Below are positions 27,522-37,848 of a stretch of DNA of 64,000 nucleotides, one piece after another. The position numbers and the translations under genes are program-made. The DNA is from Fidelibacterota bacterium (GTDB lineage Bacteria > Pseudomonadota > Alphaproteobacteria > Rhodospirillales > Rhodospirillaceae), in the NCBI GenBank assembly GCA_947476895.1, contig CANJRX010000001.1, positions 496,865 to 560,864 on the forward strand. The letters are read 5' to 3'. Numbering within the stretch: the stretch's first letter is position 1; every line of letters starts with the position of its first letter. The notes beneath the pieces were generated by a model that was not told where the DNA came from, searched no databases, and worked only from the letters and a program-made list of their open reading frames with translations.

Positions 27522-28550
27522 TCAGACCATAGCATGGCGGAGCATTTGTGAAAGTACACGGATCGTCGTGGGCCGGGGTGCATAGTGTTCAATGGCCCAG
27601 GCGCGACCTTGTTCTGCAATAGCCGGCCAATCCTTCTCACGATCCAACATGGCGTCAACGGAGCCGGCGATATTGTCGAGATTGATGGGGACGTAGTGTT
27701 CCCAGGCCTTGGGCTTCACCGGCAAGGCGAAACCGTACTTCTCGAAATCCAGATGCACGGTCAGGCATCCCGCCGCGAATGACTCCCACAAGCGGAAGCT
27801 GTCCCAGCGCAAAATCACAGCGGGCGCATCAAGCCGCGTAAAAGTGTGCGCCTCGGCAAACGCGGGGTCGTTCTTCGCAAACCAGGCATTGCCCATGATG
27901 GGGCTGTAGAAGTCGCCACCGTAAGCGAGGCAAACGGATGTGTTGAGCAAAGCATCAAGATAGGCGTGAGGCACTAAGTCCGTACTGTCTACGGGGATAC
28001 GTTTTGCCAGCGCCGGGATATAGGAAATGTCGAGCAGCGCGCGCAGGCTTTGATTCAAAGTCGGGCGGAAATTACGCAAGGCGGCGCGCTTGCGATTAGC
28101 GAAGGCTGGGCGCTGTGCGGCGGCGGCGATAAGGCTGTTGCTCAAGCCAAAAGCAATAGGCTGGCGCATACCCGCTTTGCTGATGAACGCGTTTTCATGG
28201 GCGGCGAATAATAAATGTTTGTTCGGCACACTGCTAAAGGCGGCAGCGTCGCTTTGGTTGAGATAAGCCAGCGGTGCCGTAATGCCGTCGAAAGGCGCAA
28301 ACTGATTGGTATGCGTGATATCGACGAGATATCCTCCGTAGCCCGCAAAGGGCTGTGAGACGAGAGGTTTTAAATCCACGTCTTTGAGTGGCATGGAGGC
28401 GTGGCGCGAGGTCACTTGCGCCACGTTCAATTTCACAGGAATGCCCAGGTCCAAGGCACCCTCGACCAGACAGCCGCTGTTATGCGTGAGGGGGCCGCCG
28501 ACGGCGTGCACATAGAGGCCCTTGGCGAAGGCTTTAGTTAAATCGTTCAT
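27522..28550 (-). CDS. Putative glycosyltransferase-like protein
   Basis: 342 residues with no membrane segment or signal peptide. The C-terminal third (WDSFRLWESFAAGCLTVHLDF and a closing DWPAIAEQGRAWAIEHYAPRP) resembles the CgeB/GT1-type nucleotide-sugar site, where a Glu in E-x-x-A-A-G contacts the donor. The N-terminal half matches nothing I recognise. It lies between two FkbM methyltransferases and overlaps the upstream one by four bases, so a role in sugar transfer is likely but not proven. Confidence 0.6.
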   Translation of the reverse strand: MNDLTKAFAKGLYVHAVGGPLTHNSGCLVEGALDLGIPVKLNVAQVTSRHASMPLKDVDLKPLVSQPFAGYGGYLVDITHTNQFAPFDGITAPLAYLNQSDAAAFSSVPNKHLLFAAHENAFISKAGMRQPIAFGLSNSLIAAAAQRPAFANRKRAALRNFRPTLNQSLRALLDISYIPALAKRIPVDSTDLVPHAYLDALLNTSVCLAYGGDFYSPIMGNAWFAKNDPAFAEAHTFTRLDAPAVILRWDSFRLWESFAAGCLTVHLDFEKYGFALPVKPKAWEHYVPINLDNIAGSVDAMLDREKDWPAIAEQGRAWAIEHYAPRPTTIRVLSQMLRHAMV

Positions 28551-29578
28551 GGCGTCAGCACGACGTTGCGGTAATTGCCACGATCAAAGACGCGCCGTTC
28601 GCAATAGCCGCGCGCCGTGAACCAATCGATGACGGCGCTGTGAGTCTCCGGCGTGGTTTCAATCATGACGGCGGGACGCGAAGTTTCAATTACCGCTGCG
28701 GCACCTTTCAGGACCTTTTCCTCGCTACCGTCGACATCGATCTTCAAGAAATCAACGCGGCCATCGACCAAGCCGCTCAAGGGGCGCATGGGCACTTTGC
28801 TTCCGGCAAAAGTAACCTCGCCGTCCTGATCGCCTACAAAAGCGTTATGGATCGCGGGGCGCAACGCACTGTTGTAAGTCACGGTGCTCTGCATGAACGG
28901 GATATTCGCCGGATCGGCATCGATCAGCGTGATGTGCTCGGGACGGAAGGTTTTTAAGAAGAACGCCGAATGATTTCCCAAAAGCACGCCGACCTCGGCG
29001 ATGCGGCGGATTTTTGTCGGCTCCAGAAGATCGCCCAGATATTGCAGCTCTTCCCACTCGGTCAACAAACCAATGCTGTGAAAGGCGCTCGACTCAATGG
29101 CGGCGGCGTTATGTGTCGTGAGATCGAAGGCGTAGTGCTGACCGCCGAGATCAAAGCCGACTTTTTTTACGTCCGACATCAGCATCTGGGCGAGGGCGCG
29201 GAAGTTATCGAAGTTGACCGGCGACGCGATGGTTTTAACGGCCGAGAACGCGAGAAAGGCATCGCGGTAATCGCGGCGGGTCAAAGCGGCGAAACCGAGC
29301 AGCCGATAACCGTCGCTAAGATCAGGCGCCATTTCAATCAGGCGCTGGGCAGCATCCCGCGCACGCGCAGAGTCGGGTTTACGCTGATCGGCGATCCAGC
29401 AGCGCTGGGCATAAACCATCAGCAGTTCGGCATTCTCGGGGCTGCGGTCCAACGGACCAGCGAGGGCCTCGCCCAACCGGCGCAGATATTCCGGACCCGT
29501 CCCGCGGCGGTATTCGGCGAGCAAAGCTGTGCGCGCCGCTTGTGTATCGGCGGGAGAGAGGGCTGGGTTGATATTCAT
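28547..29578 (-). CDS. FkbM-family methyltransferase with helical N-terminus
   Basis: 343 residues from ATG 29578; the longer GTG start at 29629 is less likely because it precedes a non-conserved tail. Residues about 1-140 are helical repeats of TPR character (AELLMVYAQRC, ALTRRDYRDAFLAF). The C-terminal half is an FkbM fold with EVGVLLGNHSAFFLK, LIDADPANIPFM, FLKIDVDGSEEKVLKGAA and VMIETTPE. It overlaps the next gene by ATGA and begins the cluster. Probable role: glycan or polysaccharide methylation. Confidence 0.75.
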   Translation of the reverse strand: MNINPALSPADTQAARTALLAEYRRGTGPEYLRRLGEALAGPLDRSPENAELLMVYAQRCWIADQRKPDSARARDAAQRLIEMAPDLSDGYRLLGFAALTRRDYRDAFLAFSAVKTIASPVNFDNFRALAQMLMSDVKKVGFDLGGQHYAFDLTTHNAAAIESSAFHSIGLLTEWEELQYLGDLLEPTKIRRIAEVGVLLGNHSAFFLKTFRPEHITLIDADPANIPFMQSTVTYNSALRPAIHNAFVGDQDGEVTFAGSKVPMRPLSGLVDGRVDFLKIDVDGSEEKVLKGAAAVIETSRPAVMIETTPETHSAVIDWFTARGYCERRVFDRGNYRNVVLTP

Positions 29579-29659
29579 GCCTTGGCATCCTATTGGGCCA
29601 AAGGCTGAAACGCCAAGCTCTCCTTGCACGAAAGGGCAAGGGATTTGCTTCTCGGTGTT

Positions 29660-30301
29660 TTAGGCCGCGGAAAAAGCCGGGCAGGCGATATCCGTGCCGC
29701 CGTGGCCGCAATAGCCGCCGGGGTTTTTCGCCAGGTACTGCTGGTGATAGTCCTCGGCGTAATAGAACTTCGGTGCATCAATGATTTCAGTCGTGATCGG
29801 CCCGTAGCTCTGTTTACCAAGCGCACCTTGATAGGCAGCTTTTGAAGCTTCCGCCGCGCGGCGTTGGGCGTCGTTGTAAACATAAATGCCGGAGCGGTAT
29901 TGCGTGCCGACGTCGCCGCCCTGGCGCATGCCTTGCGTCGGATCGTGGCCTTCCCAGAATTTCTTAAGCAGCGTTTCAAAGCTGACTTGCGCGGGATCAA
30001 AGTGCACGCGCACCACTTCATTGTGGCCGGTCATGCCGCTGCACACTTCACGGTAGGTGGCGTTGGGCGTGAGGCCGCCGGCGTAGCCCACTTGCGTCGA
30101 ATAGACACCGGGGATTTGCCAGAACAGTTTCTCCGCACCCCAGAAACATCCCAAGCCGAACATCGCAATCTCAAGGCCATCCGGAAACGGCCCCTTCAAA
30201 CGGTTGCCATTGACGAAATGTTTTTCCGGCACGGGCATGGCGTCGGCGCGGCCAGGAAGCGCATCAGCGGAGCCGGGCATGCGGGCTTTGGTGAAGGCCA
30301 T
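29660..30301 (-). CDS. msrA: Peptide methionine-S-sulfoxide reductase
   Basis: Repairs oxidised methionine in proteins by reducing the S-sulfoxide with thioredoxin as donor. The catalytic GCFWG motif (about residues 51-55) and [42 protein letters not shown] and YHQQYL match the family. ATG 30301 has GGAGC 6 bases upstream. An extra N-terminal segment of about 40 residues precedes the family core. No msrB is adjacent. Convergent neighbours are absent, and the efflux operon lies immediately upstream. Confidence 0.95.
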   Translation of the reverse strand: MAFTKARMPGSADALPGRADAMPVPEKHFVNGNRLKGPFPDGLEIAMFGLGCFWGAEKLFWQIPGVYSTQVGYAGGLTPNATYREVCSGMTGHNEVVRVHFDPAQVSFETLLKKFWEGHDPTQGMRQGGDVGTQYRSGIYVYNDAQRRAAEASKAAYQGALGKQSYGPITTEIIDAPKFYYAEDYHQQYLAKNPGGYCGHGGTDIACPAFSAA

Positions 30302-30318
30302 GAAAAAGCTCCTAAGAC

Positions 30319-31746
30319 TCACAGCGGATTGGAAACCATGCTCATCGGTGGCGCATCCGGCTTGGTGCCATCCCATCCGCCACCGAGGGCCGCAGTGAGG
30401 CTAATCACCGCAGTGAAACGCGACAGGCGGCTTTGCACCAAAGATTCTTGAGACGAGAAGGCGGAGTTCTGCGCGTTCAGCACAGTTTGGAAATCCACCG
30501 CACCGGCACGGTAGCGCAATTCCGCCAACCGATAAGCAAGGTCGGCTTGGGTTGAGGCTTCCTGCACCAAGCCGTACTGCTGACCATTATAGTCCACGGC
30601 CGCCAGTGCGTTCTCGACATCGCTGAAGGCCGAGATGACAGCCTTCTGATAATTCGCCGCGACCTGCAAGTAGCTTGCGCGCGACCCTTGCTCCTGGGCC
30701 TGCAATCGTCCGCCGGCAAAAATACTTTGCGAGGCGGAGCCTGCGAGGCTGTAAAGGAACGTGCCGGTCGTGAACAAACTGGCCAGTGCGCTCGACGAAG
30801 TTCCGCCAGATGCTGTGAGAGAGATGCTCGGGAAGCGCGCCGCGCGTGCAGCCGCCACATCAAAGTTGGCGGCTTGAAGGGCTGCTTCCGCGCTGCGCAA
30901 ATCCGGACGGCGGGTCATGAGGGTTGAAGGAATCCCCGCAGCCACCACCGGCAACGAAAGATCGCTCAAAGCCCGCGCTTCCACCGTGAAGCCTTGCGGC
31001 GTGCGGCCCAAAAGTACCGCGAGCGCATTCAATGACTGCGTTTCAGCCAGGCGCAACGCCGGCAGGTTCGCACGCTGGTTAGCAAGCGCGACCCGCTGCT
31101 GCGCTAGCTCTAATTCCGAAAGTGTGCCGACGCGGCGTTGGGTTTCCAGCAGCTTGAAAATTGTCTCGGCATTTCCGAGGCGATCAGAGGTCAGTTTGTA
31201 ACGCTCGCGCGCCGAAAGGACTTGCAGATAAGTGGTGATGACATTTGAGATCAGCGTGATCGTCACCGTCTCGCGGTCATAGAGGCTGGACTCCAAGCGC
31301 TTGGCTGCCGAAGCGGACGAATTGCGCACCTGGCCGAAAAGATCGAGCTGATAAGACGCCTGAAGGCTGGCGGAATATCCAACGTTCGTCGTGTCCGGTC
31401 CGCCGTCAACCTGGCGCACACTGCGGTTGACGCCGCCACCGGCAGAGATGCTCGGGAACAGCGCGGCGCTGGCCGACGCGGAGGAGGCTTCAGCTTGCAG
31501 CACGCGGGCCGTGGCAACTTTGAGATCGTTGTTGTTGGCGATGGCTTCCTGAATGAGCCGGGTCAGCTCCGAACTTTGGAAGCGCTGCCACCACAAGGGA
31601 TCGGGCAGGGTGACGTTGGCGTCGGTGGAGGCTGCGCCCTGCCACGCCTCGGGCATGGTCACTTTCGGATGCGCCATGGAGGCGCAGGCCCCGAGCAGCG
31701 ACAACGCAGCGAGGCTAACGCCAAGCTTATAAATTGATTTGTTCAT
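30319..31746 (-). CDS. NodT-family outer-membrane efflux lipoprotein
   Basis: 475 residues: lipoprotein signal with lipobox LLGAC (Cys21), then two repeats of the outer-membrane factor fold with long helices ([42 protein letters not shown]) and the barrel segments. The trimer would form the outer-membrane channel of the pump made with macB and macA upstream. The start lies immediately after the macB stop, with GGGAGC as ribosome site, so it belongs to the same operon. Confidence 0.92.
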   Translation of the reverse strand: MNKSIYKLGVSLAALSLLGACASMAHPKVTMPEAWQGAASTDANVTLPDPLWWQRFQSSELTRLIQEAIANNNDLKVATARVLQAEASSASASAALFPSISAGGGVNRSVRQVDGGPDTTNVGYSASLQASYQLDLFGQVRNSSASAAKRLESSLYDRETVTITLISNVITTYLQVLSARERYKLTSDRLGNAETIFKLLETQRRVGTLSELELAQQRVALANQRANLPALRLAETQSLNALAVLLGRTPQGFTVEARALSDLSLPVVAAGIPSTLMTRRPDLRSAEAALQAANFDVAAARAARFPSISLTASGGTSSSALASLFTTGTFLYSLAGSASQSIFAGGRLQAQEQGSRASYLQVAANYQKAVISAFSDVENALAAVDYNGQQYGLVQEASTQADLAYRLAELRYRAGAVDFQTVLNAQNSAFSSQESLVQSRLSRFTAVISLTAALGGGWDGTKPDAPPMSMVSNPL

Positions 31747-33762
31747 CTACTCGGCTCCCAGCGCTACGACCGGATCAAGGTTGGCAGCTTTGCGCGCGGG
31801 CAAGTAACCGAACAAAAGACCGGTGAAAAAAGCGCAGAAGAAGGCGAGCAGTATGGGGCCGGGCGAGAACATGATGGGCTTGCCGAAATAGGTGAAAATC
31901 CAGGCCGTCGTCATGCCAAGGACGACACCGACTACGCCGCCGATGGAACACACCACCAAGGCTTCCGTGTTGAACTGTAAAAGGATGTTGAGTTTGCGCG
32001 CCCCTGTGGCCATACGCACGCCGATCTCGCGTGTACGTTCCGTGACGCTGACCAGCATGATGTTCATGACCCCGATGCCACCCACAAGCAGTGAGATCGC
32101 GGCGATGGAGCCGAGCAGAATAGTGAGGGTGTTTTGCGTTTCCGTCGCGGTCTCAAGCACCGAGACCATGTTGCGGATTTGGAAATCTTCATTCTTGTGG
32201 CGCGCGATTAGAAGCTGTGTGATGGCAGCCTGTGTGGCGTCCATTTTTTCCACGTCCTTCACCGCGACAGTGACGGTCCGGGCATAGCGCTGGCCGTAGA
32301 TGCGTTGGGCTCCAGTGGTGATTGGCACAAAGATCTGGTCGTCCATATCGTTGCCGTTGTTATTGGCGCCTTTTGCCGCCATCACGCCGATGACCTGGAA
32401 CGGGTTATTGTTGATGAGAATGTATTTTCCGAGCGGGTCTTCGCCTTCGGTGAACAGCGCTTTCATCACGGTCTGGCCAATCACGACGACAGGCTCATAA
32501 TCCTGCACGTCCTGGTCCGTAAAGAATGCGCCCCCAGACGTTTGCCAATCGCGTGCGTCGGTGTAATCGGCAGTTGTGCCGTCGACGTTGGTCTGGGCGT
32601 CGTTCTTCTGGTAGCGCACCGTGGCGTTGGTCGGAAATTCCGGCACGGCCTGATCGACGTTGGGCAACTTGGCGATCGCTTCGGCGTCGGCCGGCACTAA
32701 CGTCGCGCGGAAGCCGCCGACAAAGCGCTGGTTGGGCGCGCCGGGCCGGATCAAAAGAAGATCGGTGCCCATGGCCGAAATACGGTCGAGCACTTGTTGC
32801 TTCGCACCGTTGCCGATGGCAAGCATGGCCACAACCGACGCCACGCCGATGATGATGCCGAGCAACGTCAGCATCGTGCGCATGATATTGGTGCTGAGCG
32901 ACCGCAACGCCATTTTGCCGGCTTCAGTAACATCGGGGATGCTAGCGCCGGGCGAGGGGCCAAGGCCCACAGGGCGTATGGTGCGTTCAAGGCGCGCGGC
33001 ATCAGGCTTTGCCGCGCCGGTATCGGACGTAATCACGCCGTCGCGGATTTCGATCACGCGGTTCGCACGCTTCGCAACGTTGGGGTCGTGGGTGATGATG
33101 AGAATGGTATGACCCGCGTCATTCAGCTCGTGCAAAAGCTTCATGACGTCTTCGCCGCTTTTGCTGTCGAGCGCGCCGGTCGGCTCATCGGCCAAAATTA
33201 CAGCGCCGCCGTTCATCAGCGCACGCGCGATAGAAACACGCTGCTGCTGACCGCCGGAAAGCTGGTTTGGCCGGTGATCAAGGCGCTCGCCGAGACCAAG
33301 CTGCGTCAACAAATGTTCGGAGCGGGTAATACGGTCCGCATGAGAAAGGCCCGCATATACAGCGGGAACTTCAACGTTTTCGGTGGCGGTCGACGTAGCC
33401 AGCAGATTGTACTGCTGGAAAATAAAGCCGAAAGCGCCGCGCCGCAGAAGCGCGCGCTGGTCGGCATCAAGCCCAGAGACTTCCTCGCCGGCAAATAAAT
33501 AACTGCCGGATGTAGGACGGTCGAGGCAGCCTAACAGGTTCATCAGCGTGGTCTTACCTGAGCCGCTGGCGCCCATGATGGCGACAAACTCGCCGGGATA
33601 AATATCGAGCGTGATTCCGTGCAACACCTCCACGGCCAGTTCGCCGCGGTTATAAGTTTTGGTGATATCGCGGAGGGCAATCATCGGCGCGACGTCGCCT
33701 TCCGACTGCGCCTGCTCACCCTGCGCTTGCGTGTCGCGCTTAGGATTGTTCAGAGCGGTCAT
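31747..33762 (-). CDS. macB: MacB-type ABC transporter, ATPase-permease fusion
   Basis: 671 residues. The N-terminal ABC ATPase has Walker [12 protein letters not shown], the signature [15 protein letters not shown] and Walker [17 protein letters not shown] linker leads to the MacB permease: one TM (about 288-310), a large periplasmic domain, and three C-terminal TMs. As mechanotransmission transporters they push substrates from the periplasm through an outer-membrane channel. The 5' end overlaps the macA gene by four bases, and the OMF gene follows at once. Substrate unknown; macrolides, peptides or lipoproteins are known for the family. Confidence 0.93.
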   Translation of the reverse strand: MTALNNPKRDTQAQGEQAQSEGDVAPMIALRDITKTYNRGELAVEVLHGITLDIYPGEFVAIMGASGSGKTTLMNLLGCLDRPTSGSYLFAGEEVSGLDADQRALLRRGAFGFIFQQYNLLATSTATENVEVPAVYAGLSHADRITRSEHLLTQLGLGERLDHRPNQLSGGQQQRVSIARALMNGGAVILADEPTGALDSKSGEDVMKLLHELNDAGHTILIITHDPNVAKRANRVIEIRDGVITSDTGAAKPDAARLERTIRPVGLGPSPGASIPDVTEAGKMALRSLSTNIMRTMLTLLGIIIGVASVVAMLAIGNGAKQQVLDRISAMGTDLLLIRPGAPNQRFVGGFRATLVPADAEAIAKLPNVDQAVPEFPTNATVRYQKNDAQTNVDGTTADYTDARDWQTSGGAFFTDQDVQDYEPVVVIGQTVMKALFTEGEDPLGKYILINNNPFQVIGVMAAKGANNNGNDMDDQIFVPITTGAQRIYGQRYARTVTVAVKDVEKMDATQAAITQLLIARHKNEDFQIRNMVSVLETATETQNTLTILLGSIAAISLLVGGIGVMNIMLVSVTERTREIGVRMATGARKLNILLQFNTEALVVCSIGGVVGVVLGMTTAWIFTYFGKPIMFSPGPILLAFFCAFFTGLLFGYLPARKAANLDPVVALGAE

Positions 33763-35195
33763 ATGCGCGGACCTCCGCCTCCGCCTCCGAAGCCGCCGGG
33801 CGGACCACCTTGCCCCTGGCGCTGATTTTGCCGTCCGCCGCCTTGACCCTGTTGAAGGCCGCCGTCGAGCAGCACTTCCTCACCGGGTTGCAGGCCGGAT
33901 TTGATTTCCGCCGACATGCGGTTCACGACACCAACTTCGACTTCGCGGGATTCAACATCGCCGTCTTTGAGAACGTTCACGGTATATCGCGTCGGTACTA
34001 CGTTGCTTGCGCCACCTTCACGCCCACGCCGTCCGCCGCGCGGACGATCTCCGCCCGCTTGCGCGTTGGCTTGCTCAGGCGGCTGACCCGCGGTCTGCGG
34101 TTCGGCAGGCGGTGTTGCAGCCGGCGGTGTCGCGGTTGGCGACGCATTAGGTGCGCCCGCGCCACGCGGTCCACGTCCAGCGCCGCGTACCGGATGCAGT
34201 GCTGTCACCGGCACAATCGGCACACGCTGTGCGGCGGCGACGACAAAGAACACCTGCGCGCTCATTTGCGTGAGCAGATCACCGTCGGGGTTCTCGACGT
34301 CGAACAGGCAGTTATAAAGCACGACGTTGTTGACGACGTCGGGGGTCGGAATAATTTTTCGCAGCTTGCCGTAGCGGCGGCGGTCAGACGTGCCGAGTGT
34401 GGTGAAGTAAGCATCCATGCCGACCTTCAACTTCGGAACGTCGGCCTCCGAGACTTGCGCCCACACGGTCATGGTGTCCAAGTCGGCAATGCGCAGCACA
34501 AGTGGTGCGGTCTGGTTGGCGTTCAGGGTTTGGCCCTGCTTGGCGATCAGGTTCACCACCGTGCCGTCCATGGGCGCAAAAATCTGCGTGTAGCTAAGGT
34601 TGGCCATATCGCCGCTCAAGGTCGATTCAGTCTGCTTGATCTGCGCTTCAAGGGCGGCGATCTGCGCGACGTTGACCTTCAGGTTTGAGTCAGAGGTGTC
34701 GTAGGCATCTTGGCTGGTCGCGTTCTCTTTCAAAAGTTCCTGCTGCCGCTTGAACTGCAGTGCGGCGAGGCTGCGCTGGGCTTGGCGCTGCGCGAGCTGT
34801 GCGCGCAGGTTCATGAGCTGGGCTTGGTCGGCGTTGACGCGCGCCTGGTAAATGGTCGGATCAATCTCGGCCAGAAGGTCGCCCTTCTTGACCATGGCAC
34901 TGTAGTCAACGTGCAGGACTTTCAGCTGCCCCGAGACTTGCGTGCCGACATCGACGTATTGAAGCGGCTGCAAGGTGCCGAGGGCCGTAACCGCATCCTC
35001 GACGTCGCCGATCACCACCGGCTGGGCCAATGCTGTGGTTGCCGGGCTGCTGCGGCCCATGAAGGTCCAGGCGATGCCGCCGACGATCACGACCGCGACA
35101 GCGCCCAGGGCGGGGAGCAACCAGCGCGGACGAGGTTTGCCCACGATTGTGGAAAACGCGGATTTGTTGGGTAAAATTTTGGCGGGTTCAAACAT
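33759..35195 (-). CDS. macA: MacA-type periplasmic adaptor with Gly/Gln-rich tail
   Basis: 478 residues of the membrane fusion protein family: an N-terminal TM anchor (about 26-45), barrel-sandwich/lipoyl parts ([17 protein letters not shown] and [12 protein letters not shown]), a long coiled-coil hairpin (about 115-190) and a beta-barrel. The family is usually about 370-400 residues. Here a Pro/Ala-rich insert ([14 protein letters not shown]) and a low-complexity Gly/Gln-rich C-terminus ([14 protein letters not shown]) add length. It is the first gene of the macA-macB-OMF operon; promoter expected in 35196-35425. Confidence 0.92.
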   Translation of the reverse strand: MFEPAKILPNKSAFSTIVGKPRPRWLLPALGAVAVVIVGGIAWTFMGRSSPATTALAQPVVIGDVEDAVTALGTLQPLQYVDVGTQVSGQLKVLHVDYSAMVKKGDLLAEIDPTIYQARVNADQAQLMNLRAQLAQRQAQRSLAALQFKRQQELLKENATSQDAYDTSDSNLKVNVAQIAALEAQIKQTESTLSGDMANLSYTQIFAPMDGTVVNLIAKQGQTLNANQTAPLVLRIADLDTMTVWAQVSEADVPKLKVGMDAYFTTLGTSDRRRYGKLRKIIPTPDVVNNVVLYNCLFDVENPDGDLLTQMSAQVFFVVAAAQRVPIVPVTALHPVRGAGRGPRGAGAPNASPTATPPAATPPAEPQTAGQPPEQANAQAGGDRPRGGRRGREGGASNVVPTRYTVNVLKDGDVESREVEVGVVNRMSAEIKSGLQPGEEVLLDGGLQQGQGGGRQNQRQGQGGPPGGFGGGGGGPRI

Positions 35196-35425
35196 CGCTG
35201 GTCTTTCTCTAGGGAAATATAGTGTAAAGCCTCTCGCGGCCTGGACTTTCCGTCTTCTAGAGACGGCTGCGCCGCAGAAATCCTGCGCTGGAAACCTTTT
35301 GGCTGCGTCCTATAACGTCTGCTCTCGCACTAAGGGTCTCGCGAAAATGCTAAAGCAGGCTAAGTCGTTATTCACTCTACGATTTATATCTTTATTGTAA
35401 TACCCGCAGAGCGCGTCACATCGGC

Positions 35426-36175
35426 GTGATCGCGATAAAAAGCAGACGTTGGATGACCGCTTTAACACGCAGCACAGCAGCTTTTGTGGGTCTCGGCGCG
35501 GTCGTGCTTATGGCTTGTGTTGGCGCTGTCTTGTCGCGCGGTTCATTTACCGTGTGGTTCGCGGCGGGGTGCTTCTTAACGTATGGCGGAGTCGGCGCCG
35601 TTATCGTGGCGCGGATTAACGCCTTTCATCCGTATCCCGGCTTCGGCGAGGCTAATGTTGTCACGCTGGCCCGGCTCGTTTTAACCAGTTTGTTCGCGGG
35701 CCTTGCTGTGGAAACGAGCGTTTCCCCCGCAGCGCTGGCGCCCGCAGTTGCGTGGTCGTTTGGTGCGACAGCCCTGGTGATCTTAGTGCTCGACGGCTTT
35801 GACGGCATGATCGCGCGCGGCCTGAACCAGGTATCGCCTTTCGGTTCGCGCTTCGACATGGAGACCGACGCCCTCCAAATCCTGGTGCTCTCCGTCATCG
35901 CCTACACGCTGGGCAAGGCCGGGGCCTGGGTTCTGATCGGCGGTTTCTTACGCTACATATATATTGTCGCCGGATGGATGTGGCCGGCATTGGCTCGCCC
36001 CTTGCCGCCGTCCTTTCGGCGTAAAGCGATCTGCGTCATACAAAGTGGCGCGCTTGTCGTGCTTCTGGCGCCCATCATTGTGCCGCCTGTAAGTACCGTC
36101 GTAGGGTTCGTTGCCCTGGCCCTTTTGATTTTTTCGTTTGGCCGGGACGTAGTGTGGAGTCTGCGCGCGGTATGA
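35426..36175 (+). CDS. CDP-alcohol phosphatidyltransferase
   Basis: 249 residues with about 6 membrane helices and the complete catalytic motif DGFDGMIARGLNQVSPFGSRFDMETD-type pattern (D-x2-DG-x2-AR-x8-G-x3-D-x3-D), which transfers a phosphoalcohol head group from a CDP-donor to an alcohol acceptor in the inner membrane. GTG start assumed; ATG 35453 is an alternative. It overlaps the downstream sulfatase gene by ATGA and heads the run into the pterin-like cluster. Product unknown: phospholipid or polar conjugate. Confidence 0.85.
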   Translation: MIAIKSRRWMTALTRSTAAFVGLGAVVLMACVGAVLSRGSFTVWFAAGCFLTYGGVGAVIVARINAFHPYPGFGEANVVTLARLVLTSLFAGLAVETSVSPAALAPAVAWSFGATALVILVLDGFDGMIARGLNQVSPFGSRFDMETDALQILVLSVIAYTLGKAGAWVLIGGFLRYIYIVAGWMWPALARPLPPSFRRKAICVIQSGALVVLLAPIIVPPVSTVVGFVALALLIFSFGRDVVWSLRAV

Positions 36176-37839
36176 AGGTCAGGAAATTCGCCCGGCGAGA
36201 AAGTCCCACGCCCTTGCGGCAAGGCCTGCGCTGGCTTGGCGCGTTGCTGGCAATTTACATCGTTCTGATTCTGCCGGATCGTTTTGGCGGGATTGGATCG
36301 CTGCTCAGCCTCCGCCTGCCGTTAGAACTTCCTTTGATCGTGCTCGCGTTGATCGCGGTGACGGGCAAGCCGCGCATCGTACTGCGAACGCTGATCGTCG
36401 CCGCGCTGACGCTAATCCTGATTTTCAAGCTCGCCAACATGGCGGCGTACTTTGGGTTCGCGCGTGCCTTTAATCCGTTGGTCGACGCACTCATGGTGCC
36501 GGTGGCGCTCGATACATTGGGCAAAGCCGGCGGTATCGGCGCGGTCGTTGCCGCACTCGCCGCGACGGTATTGGTTGTTGCGCTCATGGTCGCGGTGTTC
36601 GTGTGGGCGACGGGTGTGTTCGCCCACAGCATCTCGCGCCACGAACGCCTTCCCGTGGCTTTCGCGGCGCTGGTGGTGGCTGCCATCGGCTTCACGCCTT
36701 ACGGCACCTGGGGCGCCAGCCTGTTCGCGCGCGATCAGGTTGTCGCCATTTTGCAAAGCCTCGAAGATGCGGCAAGTTTCCGCGCGCAGCTTCTTCAAGA
36801 TCCCTTCGCGCAGCTTCCGCTAGACGCGCGCCTCGCGAAACTTAAGGGCAATGACGTCCTTCTGATCTTCGTGGAATCTTACGGGCGTTCATCGCTGGAC
36901 AATCCCGCATACGCATCCTTGTTGCGCGGCACGTTGAAAAAGTTCGGCGCGGCGCTCGAGGAAAAAGGTTTTGCCGCACGCAGCGCTTGGGTGACCTCGC
37001 CCACCTTCGGCGGCGAAAGTTATCTCGCGCATAGCACGTCGGTCTCGGGTCTTTGGATCAATAACCAGCAGCGTTACGTGCAGCTGCTGCGAAGCTCGCA
37101 CGACACGCTCATCAGCGATTTCAATACGGCGGGCTGGCGTACGGTGGCGGTGATGCCGGAGATCACGATGCCCTGGCCCGAAGCCGCCTATTTCCACTTC
37201 GGCAAAATCTATACGGCGCCGGATTTGAATTATAAGGGCGAGCCCTTCGACTACATGACCATGTCAGACCAATACGTGCTTTCGGCTTTTCAAACCCACG
37301 AACTCGCGAAAGAAGATCGCGCGCCTGTCATGGCCGAGATAGCTTTGATCTCTAGCCACATTCCCTGGGCGCCGATTCCAAAATTTGTGCCGTGGGAAGA
37401 CGTCGGCGACGGCAGCATTTTCACAACCGCCCGCACGCCCGAGTCCGCCAACGATGTTTGGCGGGACTCTGCGCGCGTGCCCGTGGCTTACGCAGACTCC
37501 ATCAACTACACCCTGCAAACGCTGCAGTCGTTTGTCACCACCTTCGGGCGCGATAACACGCTGGTGATTATTATGGGCGACCATCAGCCCATGACGTTCC
37601 TCACCGGTGATGGCGCAAGTCATGAAGTGCCGGTGCATATCATCGCCCGCGACCCGGCGCTGCTGGCGTTGCTGGACGAAGGCAAAGGAACGCCCGGCAT
37701 GGAACCCAATGAAACCAGCCCGTCCTGGCCTATGGATAGTTTGCGCGGCCGCATCTTGCGGGCTTTCACGCCGCCTCCGGGTGAGCCATCATTGCCACCC
37801 CCGGCGGCTGTTGAAGAGCCGCCGACCGCTAAACCTTAG
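36172..37839 (+). CDS. LtaS/MdoB-like membrane sulfatase-fold transferase
   Basis: 555 residues from ATG 36172, which overlaps the upstream stop. The N-terminal part has five hydrophobic helices; the extracytoplasmic domain has the alkaline-phosphatase/sulfatase fold, with metal-site VESYGRSS (E235 in the acidic position), TSPTFGGESYLAHST for the nucleophile region, and IIMGDHQPM. Family members hydrolyse or transfer phosphoglycerol or phosphoethanolamine groups. A Pro-rich tail ends the protein. Probably acts with the CDP-alcohol transferase on an envelope lipid; the substrate is unknown. Confidence 0.78.
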   Translation: MKVRKFARRESPTPLRQGLRWLGALLAIYIVLILPDRFGGIGSLLSLRLPLELPLIVLALIAVTGKPRIVLRTLIVAALTLILIFKLANMAAYFGFARAFNPLVDALMVPVALDTLGKAGGIGAVVAALAATVLVVALMVAVFVWATGVFAHSISRHERLPVAFAALVVAAIGFTPYGTWGASLFARDQVVAILQSLEDAASFRAQLLQDPFAQLPLDARLAKLKGNDVLLIFVESYGRSSLDNPAYASLLRGTLKKFGAALEEKGFAARSAWVTSPTFGGESYLAHSTSVSGLWINNQQRYVQLLRSSHDTLISDFNTAGWRTVAVMPEITMPWPEAAYFHFGKIYTAPDLNYKGEPFDYMTMSDQYVLSAFQTHELAKEDRAPVMAEIALISSHIPWAPIPKFVPWEDVGDGSIFTTARTPESANDVWRDSARVPVAYADSINYTLQTLQSFVTTFGRDNTLVIIMGDHQPMTFLTGDGASHEVPVHIIARDPALLALLDEGKGTPGMEPNETSPSWPMDSLRGRILRAFTPPPGEPSLPPPAAVEEPPTAKP

Positions 37840-37848
37840 GAGATCGCT

